Assembly (NCBI GenBank): GCA_020056155.1
Contig: JAGVII010000516.1
Span: 1-8,088, forward strand
Direction of reading: 5' to 3'
Length of the DNA stretch: 8,088 bases
Source of the DNA: Afipia sp.
Lineage (GTDB): Bacteria; Pseudomonadota; Alphaproteobacteria; Rhizobiales; Xanthobacteraceae
A program made the translations under genes and the position numbers. Below the pieces are notes generated by a model. The model saw only the letters and a program-made list of their open reading frames with translations, was not told where the DNA came from and did not search any database. Shown piece by piece: positions 1 to 4,775 of the stretch. Position 1 is the stretch's first letter, and every line of letters begins with the position of its first letter.

Positions 1-610
1 CATGGTCGGCCACCTGCTTCATATTGAAAACGACCTCGCCAGGCGCGTCGCCGCAGGGCTGGGGTTCGATAGCATGCCCGCGGCGCCGGTGGCCGCAGCG
101 CCGGTGAAGAAGCTGCCGCCATCGCCCGCACTGCAGATCATCGGCAAGATGAAGGACACGCTGATGGGGCGCGCGATCGGCATCCTGATTGCGGACGGCT
201 CGGACGGCGAGGCCATCAGGAAGATCAAAAAGGCAGCAACCGATGCAGGTGCTAGCGTGAAAGTCATCGCGCCCAAAGTGGGCGGCGCGAAGCTTGCCGA
301 CGGCTCGATGCTGGCGGCTGATGGACAGCTGGCGGGTACGCCTTCGGTGCTGTTCGATGCAGTCGCCGTCATCCTCTCCGACAAGGGCGCAAAAGCCCTG
401 TCGAAGGAGGGCGCGGCGATCGACTTCGTGCGCGATGCGTTCGGCCATCTCAAGGCCATCGCCGTCGACAAGGGCGGCCAGGCGCTTCTGCAGGCAGCGA
501 ATGTCGGACAGGACGCGGGCGTCGTGGATGCCAACGACAGGAAAGCATTTATTGCTGCGGCCAAAACGCGCCAGTGGGACCGGGAAAAGTCCGTTCGAAC
601 TTTGGCATAA
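1..610 (+). CDS. katE: Large-subunit (HPII/KatE-type) catalase, C-terminal part only
   Basis: The gene enters from the left edge, with base 1 as the last base of a codon, and ends at TAA 608-610; 202 residues are visible. The first ~22 (MVGHLLHIENDLARRVAAGL) match the end of the catalase core just after the haem pocket. A Pro/Ala-rich linker (about 26-42) follows. From about residue 55 comes the flavodoxin/DJ-1-like C-terminal domain found only in large-subunit catalases: the strand GRAIGILIADGSDG, then KVIAPKVGG, DGQLAGTPS, and FDAVAVILSDKGAKAL. The enzyme disproportionates hydrogen peroxide to water and oxygen in the cytoplasm; in this family the C-terminal domain is structural and has no catalytic nucleophile. 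The haem-binding core lies outside the window, so an intact enzyme is inferred. A decayed copy of its last 180 bp lies at 1757-1932. Confidence 0.93.
   Translation, partial: MVGHLLHIENDLARRVAAGLGFDSMPAAPVAAAPVKKLPPSPALQIIGKMKDTLMGRAIGILIADGSDGEAIRKIKKAATDAGASVKVIAPKVGGAKLADGSMLAADGQLAGTPSVLFDAVAVILSDKGAKALSKEGAAIDFVRDAFGHLKAIAVDKGGQALLQAANVGQDAGVVDANDRKAFIAAAKTRQWDREKSVRTLA
430..610 (+). repeat. Direct repeat, copy A (3' end of katE)
   Basis: This segment encodes the last ~60 residues of the catalase. It aligns by hand with 1757-1932 in the same orientation, with about 27 mismatches over 175 aligned bases (~85% identity) and one 5-nt gap. Both copies end with a shared GTTCGAAC motif and a GGCATAA stop context. 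This copy is in frame; the other is not. Confidence 0.9.
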
Positions 611-652
611 GAGAAATGTAAAAAATCAGACCAACTCTGAAGGAAGCGCGCT

Positions 653-757
653 ATGCGTAACAAAGAAGAAGGAAAGATAGGCTGGATTCTGCTTTGGCTT
701 GTTGGAATTCCGCTCCCGATCTTGCTGGTGTTGTATCTCCTGCGTGGGTGCACCTGA
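653..757 (+). CDS. Tiny single-span membrane protein (34 aa)
   Basis: The reading frame encodes 34 residues: a charged start (MRNKEEGK), then one hydrophobic helix from about residue 9 to 30 with a central proline pair (WLVGIPLPILLVLYLL), and a short RGCT tail. An AAGGAAG ribosome-binding site at 640-646 sits 6 nt before the ATG. Charge distribution suggests an inner-membrane helix, though both ends carry charge and orientation is uncertain. It lies 42 nt after katE and 71 nt before the cupin, all in one direction, so cotranscription is plausible. The core resembles the product of 4476-4550. I recall short conserved hypothetical proteins of this kind in betaproteobacteria but know no function. 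Membrane-helix character and a good RBS make it a likely real gene. Confidence 0.72.
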   Translation: MRNKEEGKIGWILLWLVGIPLPILLVLYLLRGCT

Positions 758-828
758 GGCAGCGCTGCTGGAAAAGATACCGGAGTGAAGAGCTGGAATA
801 CCTGAAGCTATTAACTGGAGAAGTCACC

Positions 829-1221
829 ATGAAAGGTTTTGTACAAAACATCGAGGACATTACTGTCGAGAATGACGCGTTTCGCCGTGTACTTTACACG
901 GCCAAGAACTGCCAGCTGGTGGTCATGGCGCTGAAGCCGAAGGAACAGATCGGGATGGAAATCCACTCGCTCGATCAGTTCTTTCGCGTGGAAGAGGGGA
1001 CGGGTGAGGCCATTCTCGATGGTGTTCGCACGGCGATTAGCGCGGGCTTTGCCGTGCTCGTTCCTGCGGGAGCGAATCACAACATCATCAACACCGGCAG
1101 CGTTCCACTGAAGCTCTATACGCTTTATGCACCGCCGAATCATCGCGACGGCGTGGTCCACCGCACCCGTGACGAGGCAGAGGCCGACAACGAACACTTC
1201 GACGGCAAGACGACGGAATAG
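829..1221 (+). CDS. Small single-domain cupin protein
   Basis: The protein has 130 residues, the size of one cupin barrel. Cupin motif 2 fits the consensus exactly: residues 73-88, GFAVLVPAGANHNIIN (G-x5-P-x-G-x2-H-x3-N). Motif 1 is the variant MEIHSLDQFFRVEEGTGEA (43-61). Likely metal ligands are His46, Asp49 or Gln50, Glu55 and His84. The C-terminus (from ~104) is polar and charged (HRDGVVHRTRDEAEAD), a tail seen in stand-alone cupins of this type. The start is ATG 829, with GGAG at 817-820 placed 8 nt upstream; the frame extends further upstream but without another good start. The cupin fold is secure. The reaction is unknown: candidates include sugar or small-molecule binding, isomerisation or dioxygenation. 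Its position after a catalase suggests a stress-related role, which is inference only. Confidence 0.88.
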   Translation: MKGFVQNIEDITVENDAFRRVLYTAKNCQLVVMALKPKEQIGMEIHSLDQFFRVEEGTGEAILDGVRTAISAGFAVLVPAGANHNIINTGSVPLKLYTLYAPPNHRDGVVHRTRDEAEADNEHFDGKTTE

Positions 1222-1331
1222 ATCAGATTGCGTGCAGCTCCCGCGAAGAGCAGTTGGCCGGGTGGCTCACATCAGGATCGAAAGAATGGCCGCGTCCGGT
1301 TGCGCGGCATCAACCATCAAGGAAATCAATC

Positions 1332-1715
1332 ATGAATAATTCAGAAGACACAGCACCCGAAAATGAAGATCTGATTTACGACGCGGTCAGAGACTTGACC
1401 AAGGACGAGATTGATCAAACAGTCAGGAAAAATGCTGCAGCCAGAAACTTTGATCTAACCGACGAACATCTGAGCGTGATCCATTCATTGATCGAACACT
1501 ATCAGCGCGACTGCAAGACGCACGACTGTCTTGCCGCGCATGAGCATATGCGTTTTCTCGAGGAGGCTTACGAGTTCAAGGGTGGCAGCAAGTATCTTTA
1601 CAGGTTGTTTGACGCCATGCCTGGTACGCGCGGCGTGCTCATGCCTATTCATGAACTCGCCGGTTTGCCTTCGCTGAGACTGGAAACGGATGAGGGTTTC
1701 GGGACGGCATTTTGA
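1332..1715 (+). CDS. DsrC/TusE-like protein lacking the C-terminal cysteines
   Basis: The product has 127 residues. From residue 40 it follows the DsrC/TusE fold: FDLTDEHLSVIHSLIEHY, then GGSKYLYRLF (84-93) and ELAGLP (108-113), all family landmarks. In DsrC and TusE a cysteine near the C-terminus carries persulfide in sulfur relay. Here the equivalent of that Cys is Glu118, and the upstream Cys of true DsrC is His107, with a divergent tail LRLETDEGFGTAF. The only cysteines are Cys61 and Cys66 (DCKTHDC), outside the usual active arm. The ~38-residue acidic N-terminus is not typical of TusE. Sulfur transfer by the normal mechanism is therefore unlikely; cysteine-less members of the family have been proposed as regulatory (the RspA group). 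The start is set by AAGGAA at 1319-1324, 7 nt before ATG. The gene looks AT-richer than its neighbours, especially at its 5' end, hinting at transfer. Confidence 0.85.
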   Translation: MNNSEDTAPENEDLIYDAVRDLTKDEIDQTVRKNAAARNFDLTDEHLSVIHSLIEHYQRDCKTHDCLAAHEHMRFLEEAYEFKGGSKYLYRLFDAMPGTRGVLMPIHELAGLPSLRLETDEGFGTAF

Positions 1716-1756
1716 ACGAGGGTCGCGGACAATCCGCTGTTGGGACGCTGATGGCC

Positions 1757-1932
1757 GCGCGATGCGTTTGGCCACCTCAAGGCCCGTCGACAAGGGCGGC
1801 CAGGCGCTTCGGCAAGCCGCGAATATCGGACCGGACGCCGGCGTCGTGGCTGTCAAAGACAGGACCGCGTTCACTGCCGCGGCGAAGACGCGTCAATGGG
1901 CCTGGGAAAAGTTCGTTCGAACCCAGGCATAA
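1757..1932 (+). pseudogene. Frameshifted remnant of a second catalase 3' end (repeat copy B)
   Basis: This stretch matches the final ~180 bp of the upstream catalase. It begins abruptly at GCGCGATGCGTT (1757) and ends at TAA 1930-1932. Five bases present in copy A (ATCGC, 458-462) are missing after position 1784, so the part encoding RDAFGHLKA and the part encoding VDKGGQALRQAANIG are in different frames. No catalase sequence precedes 1757, so this cannot be a working enzyme. The substitutions (~15%) and the synonymous look of many of them suggest an old paralogue, or a duplicate that diverged while still functional and then lost most of its length. It starts 42 nt after the DsrC-like stop codon. 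Confidence 0.88.
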
Positions 1933-1962
1933 GTGAAGCGGCCCAGCCGCCGCCCTGACGGC

Positions 1963-3033
1963 TTACTTCGGTCGCGGACGCGCCAGATGCGGTTGCACCG
2001 CCTGCAGCCGGCCGGCACGCAACTCGGCCACGGCCTTCGCCACCGCGCGCGCCACATTGCGCGCTTCTTCCTGCATCGGTTCATCCCGGTCGAGGCTGTC
2101 ATGACTGGTCGCATACGGCTCGTAGTAGCCGATGTAGCGGTCCAGTCGCGCCTGCGCACCCGCGTCGATGAAACCCATCCAGTCGAGCCAGTCCGACAGG
2201 GCGCGTCGCGCGTCTTCGATCCCGGCCACATCGCCGTGGACGATCAGGCCGTAGGCGCGCCCTGCCAGGTGCTGAGGGTAGTTCCAGCCGGCCATCTCGA
2301 GGGCTTTCGCCTTGCCGGGGTTCTTCCCCGCGGTCGAGGTGGGGTCGGGGTTGCCGCCGTCGGCGCACACCAGGCGGTCGATCATCAGCTTCAAGGGGCT
2401 GGGGCTCTGGTACCAGTACACCGGCGAGACGATGATCACCGCATGGGCGGCGGTCCAACGCTCGTAGATCTCGGCCATCCAGTCGTGGGTCTGGCCCAGT
2501 GCATGGTTGGGGTAGCAGCTGCACGGCCAGTTGCAGAGGGGCATCGCGGTGGACACGCAGCCCTTGCAGGGATGGATCGCGCGGCCGTATTCGGACGAGA
2601 GCAGGCTCAGGTCGAGCACATCGGGCTGGATGCCGGCCTGCTCCAGGGTTTCGCGCGCGATTTCCAACAGCCGGTAGGTTTTGGACATCTCGCCCGGGCA
2701 GGTTCCGTCATTCCGCGCCGAGCCGCAGACCAGCAACACGCGCGACGTGCTTGCCGGGTCGGCCCAGCGCCGCTGTGCCGCATCGATGCGCTGTCGGGTG
2801 GCGACCCACTCGGACGACAAGTCGTAGTCGGGGTCGGCATATCCCGGCCCCGCCTTCTGCGTGAGGGGGGACTTGCGGTATTCGTTGTAGGCCTGCCAGG
2901 CGATCTCCTCGATGCGGGCAATGGATGCGTCTTCGGGCCGGAACGCAGGATCGAAGAAGGCGGCCCGAAACCGGGCGCCGAACTCGTCACGTGTAAGGGA
3001 GGGCGGCGCCTGGCCCGTACGAATCTCGATCAT
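1963..3033 (-). CDS. Flavodoxin-fold NAD(P)H-dependent FMN reductase-like protein
   Basis: The product has 356 residues, much longer than the ~180-200 of a basic NADPH-dependent FMN reductase. Residues 1-95 are an extension (about 40-90 probably helical, IARIEEIAWQAYNEYRKSP). From 98 comes the flavodoxin-like fold: first strand and phosphate loop RVLLVCGSARNDGTCPG, then AVIIVSPVYWYQSPSPLKLM (199-218), the usual isoalloxazine-contact loop, followed by IDR. Between these lies a cysteine cluster (Cys156, 159, 167, 171, 173), reminiscent of iron-sulfur flavoproteins but with different spacing. It probably transfers electrons from NAD(P)H through FMN to a quinone, flavin or unknown acceptor in the cytoplasm. 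The start is ATG at 3033-3031, with GGAGG (3043-3039) 5 nt upstream. It is transcribed alone, convergent with the catalase remnant and divergent from 3242. The fold is secure; the substrate is unknown. Confidence 0.85.
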   Translation of the reverse strand: MIEIRTGQAPPSLTRDEFGARFRAAFFDPAFRPEDASIARIEEIAWQAYNEYRKSPLTQKAGPGYADPDYDLSSEWVATRQRIDAAQRRWADPASTSRVLLVCGSARNDGTCPGEMSKTYRLLEIARETLEQAGIQPDVLDLSLLSSEYGRAIHPCKGCVSTAMPLCNWPCSCYPNHALGQTHDWMAEIYERWTAAHAVIIVSPVYWYQSPSPLKLMIDRLVCADGGNPDPTSTAGKNPGKAKALEMAGWNYPQHLAGRAYGLIVHGDVAGIEDARRALSDWLDWMGFIDAGAQARLDRYIGYYEPYATSHDSLDRDEPMQEEARNVARAVAKAVAELRAGRLQAVQPHLARPRPK

Positions 3034-3241
3034 GATGACCTCCGCGGGCCCGAAGCATCAGCGCTTCGCGTGCAGCGCCCGCATGAAATTCATCGTAGTC
3101 GAGCGCGGCCGGACAGGGTAGGCCGCCAATGTCTGGGGGGATATTCGGACGTCTCCTACAGAAGTTCTGAACCAGATGTTTACTCTTATGTTGTCCGTGC
3201 CGCCCGGCACAGCGACAGTCCCCAACTCCAAGGAGATGATC
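3034..3241. other. Divergent intergenic region
   Basis: These 208 bases separate the flavoprotein (leftward) from the small secreted protein (rightward) and must hold promoters for at least one of them. The right part (about 3140-3200) is AT-richer than the rest and contains TTTACTCTTATGTTG, but I see no convincing -35/-10 pair. A 6-bp perfect inverted repeat with a 6-nt loop (CGAAGC 3051-3056, GCTTCG 3063-3068) lies just upstream of the flavoprotein RBS; it is too short to call an operator. No further gene is evident. Confidence 0.5.
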
Positions 3242-3484
3242 ATGAAAGCGTCAAATATCGTTATCTCGACCGCCGCTGCCATTTCGATGGCGAGCGCGCT
3301 CGGTCTGGTCTACGCGCAATCCACCTACAGCGATCCGCAGACAGGAAGTCCGGCCACCACAAGCCAGCAGGACTCCGGCACCATGAGTCAGGATTCCAGC
3401 ACCATGAGCCAGGATTCCACCACCGGGAGCACCCAGTCGGACAGCATGTCCGGCCAGCGCCTGGCGCGTGCGGACCGCAACTGA
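3242..3484 (+). CDS. Small secreted Ser/Thr/Gln-rich repeat protein
   Basis: The product has 80 residues. It begins with a signal peptide (MKASNIVIST, a hydrophobic Ala/Ile/Leu core, then GLVYA), with probable cleavage after Ala25. The mature ~55 residues are low-complexity: four seven-residue units at 39-66 (TTSQQDS, GTMSQDS, STMSQDS, TTGSTQS) and a basic end, RLARADRN. It has no cysteines, membrane helix or catalytic motif, so it is probably a disordered periplasmic or secreted peptide. AGGAG at 3231-3235, 6 nt before ATG 3242, fixes the start; an in-frame ATG at 3236 abuts that RBS and is less likely. The gene lies 93 nt upstream of the L,D-transpeptidase on the same strand, suggesting a cell-envelope context. 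No function is known to me. Confidence 0.8.
   Translation: MKASNIVISTAAAISMASALGLVYAQSTYSDPQTGSPATTSQQDSGTMSQDSSTMSQDSTTGSTQSDSMSGQRLARADRN
3377..3418 (+). repeat. Two tandem 21-bp coding repeats
   Basis: Two adjacent 21-bp units (3377-3397 and 3398-3418) encode GTMSQDS and STMSQDS. They differ at only three bases. Flanking units are related only at protein level. Such in-frame heptads can expand or contract by slippage without breaking the gene. Confidence 0.85.
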
Positions 3485-3577
3485 GGCTGCGCATCCCGTC
3501 GGATAAGCTCGGATGTCCGTACGGGCTGGCGATGGCCGGCCCGGGCGTGCGGGGTTCCCCCGGGGTGACCGTATCGC

Positions 3578-4375
3578 ATGATGTCCGTTCATCCCTCCGG
3601 ACGGAATGATGCGCGACGTTGCAGGATCGCGGCCCTCCGCAAGGGGTTGATCGTCGGCGCGGCCGCGGCCGTGACCGTCATTTCGCTCGACCTTCTCACC
3701 GGAAGCCTCGCGGCGCTGAAGGCCGTAGCCCTCTCGGCCTCGGTCGAGGCCCCACGGGCGAGCGCCCGTCTTGCGGACTTCGGCACGGAGTCGCCCTCGC
3801 CGGATGCGCGCCACCTGGCCGACTGGATCGCCGATTCGCGCGACAATGCGCAGGCCGACTTCATCATCGTCGACAAGCCCTACGCCCGGGCCTATGTCTT
3901 CGACGCCCAAGCGCGCCTGCGCGGCGCGAGCCCGGTATTGCTCGGCATTGCGCTGGGCGATGACTCGGTTCCCGGCATCGGGTTGCGGCCGATCGCCGAG
4001 GTGCGGCCGGAGGAACGGACGACTCCCGCCGGACGCTTCGTTGCCGAACGCGGCCGCAATCTCAAGGGCGAGGACGTGGTCTGGGTCGACTACGGCGCCG
4101 CCGTCTCGATGCATCGTGTGCGTGCCACCCAACCCAGCGAGCGGCGGCTGGAACGGCTCGCCACGCCGACGGTCGACGACAACCGCATTTCGTATGGCTG
4201 CATCAATGTGCCGGTCGCGTTTTACGAGACCCATATCGCGCCTACGTTTGCGACACGCCGGGCCATCGTCTACGTGCTGCCCGACAGCAAACCGGTGCAG
4301 CAGGTCTTCGGCTCATACGACGTCGCCGCGGTGCGCTGGCAAGCGTCCAGCCGCGATGCGCTGAGCACGCGATGA
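3578..4375 (+). CDS. Membrane-anchored L,D-transpeptidase (YkuD-type) family protein
   Basis: The product has 265 residues. A basic N-terminus (about 11-22) precedes one hydrophobic segment (23-47, GLIVGAAAAVTVISLDLL), a signal anchor or uncleaved signal, so the rest is periplasmic. The catalytic domain covers about 93-235. It contains DFIIVDKPYARAYVFDAQ (the first strands of the fold), TTPAGRF (148-154), VSMHRV with His179, and the active-site motif ISYGCIN (204-210) with Cys208, a variant of S-H-G-C-[IV]-[RN]. Members cross-link peptidoglycan stem peptides or attach proteins to them. The insert after His179 (TQPSERRLERLATPTVDDN) resembles a shorter, divergent subgroup whose substrate is not established. 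Adjacent ATGs at 3578 and 3581 are both possible starts; GGGGTGA at 3562-3568 favours 3578. Family assignment is good; the exact reaction is inferred. Confidence 0.87.
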   Translation: MMSVHPSGRNDARRCRIAALRKGLIVGAAAAVTVISLDLLTGSLAALKAVALSASVEAPRASARLADFGTESPSPDARHLADWIADSRDNAQADFIIVDKPYARAYVFDAQARLRGASPVLLGIALGDDSVPGIGLRPIAEVRPEERTTPAGRFVAERGRNLKGEDVVWVDYGAAVSMHRVRATQPSERRLERLATPTVDDNRISYGCINVPVAFYETHIAPTFATRRAIVYVLPDSKPVQQVFGSYDVAAVRWQASSRDALSTR

Positions 4376-4475
4376 ATCGGAGGATGGAGGGCGCTCGCTT
4401 CATTCACCTACGCGCCATTCCTGCGCCGGCGAGCCCGCCGTCAGCGTTTGGCGCCACTTAACAGGAGCATGGATC

Positions 4476-4550
4476 ATGGGAAAATATGTTCTGGCGTGGC
4501 TTCTTGGTGTGCCTGCTTTCGTGCTGCTTATCGTCTATTTCATTTTCTAG
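4476..4550 (+). CDS. Tiny single-span membrane protein (24 aa)
   Basis: The reading frame encodes 24 residues, nearly all one membrane helix: MGKYVLAWLLGVPAFVLLIV, then YFIF and TAG. AGGAG at 4463-4467 sits 8 nt before ATG 4476, which decides this start over the out-of-frame ATG at 4469. The core AWLLGVPAFVLLIVY aligns with LWLVGIPLPILLVLY of the protein at 653-757 (W, L, G, P, L, L and Y shared), so both likely belong to one small-protein family. It lies 100 nt after the L,D-transpeptidase on the same strand. I know no function; small proteins like this often bind and tune larger membrane complexes. The strong RBS and matching paralogue support a real gene despite its size. Confidence 0.68.
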   Translation: MGKYVLAWLLGVPAFVLLIVYFIF

Positions 4551-4576
4551 CCCGCGTTTTCAGGCAGGAAACACGG

Positions 4577-4773
4577 CTCATCGTCGGGATAGATGCTGAT
4601 GCCGACGCTCGCGCCCGCATGGAGATGATGCATGCTCTGGTGGCCGGACGGGGCCGCTTGCCATCGCGGATGTCGAGGATTTCCTGATAGCGCCGCTTGT
4701 AGACAAGGTCGCCGGTCACAAAGAGCGAATTGTTTAGCGCCTCCCTAAATTGCGGCCGGTATCGATCCGCCAA
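4577..4773 (-). pseudogene. Scrambled remnant of a sensor/GGDEF-domain gene
   Basis: Two pieces of unlike origin sit back to back. Positions 4773-4636 (leftward) encode LADRYRPQFREALNN, then SLFVTGDLVYKRRYQEILDI and RDGKRPRP, a pattern I recognise from periplasmic sensor segments of chemoreceptors and sensor cyclases (TGD...Y...Y...L.IRDGK.PRP). About 10 nt later, in another frame, positions 4630-4577 encode HHLHAGASVGISIYPDDE, the late part of a GGDEF domain. At DNA level 4579-4621 matches 5681-5723 of the neighbouring GGDEF-EAL gene (about 36 of 43 bases). The catalytic GGDEF centre and everything between are missing, so this is a deletion remnant. It begins 3 nt after the GGDEF-EAL stop codon. 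Confidence 0.72.
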
Positions 4774-4775
4774 TC

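Noticed and set aside
19..753. 244-residue open frame on the - strand across the catalase end and the tiny membrane protein
   Set aside because: It is antisense to the recognisable catalase C-terminal domain, with no family resemblance.
1288..1310. Hairpin with GCCGCG (1289-1294) and CGCGGC (1303-1308) upstream of the DsrC-like RBS
   Set aside because: The stem is six pairs plus a bulge; such structures are frequent by chance in this GC-rich DNA and no riboswitch or attenuator features are visible.
1938..1950. Short hairpin GCGGC-CCA-GCCGC between the catalase remnant and the convergent flavoprotein
   Set aside because: A 5-bp stem with no following T-run on either strand is too weak to call a terminator.
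1933..3609. Long 558-residue open frame on the + strand opposite the flavoprotein and across the small secreted gene
   Set aside because: It mirrors the flavoprotein gene in GC-rich DNA, has no recognisable domain, and runs through an intergenic region and a better-supported secreted protein in another frame.
3251..4234. 327-residue open frame on the - strand opposite the L,D-transpeptidase
   Set aside because: It is antisense to a gene with clear catalytic motifs, is rich in Arg/Gly/Pro from GC bias, and shows no RBS or domain.
4427..4440. Hairpin CGGCG-AGCC-CGCCG after the L,D-transpeptidase
   Set aside because: It is short and lacks a clear T-run; a terminator here is possible but not supported.
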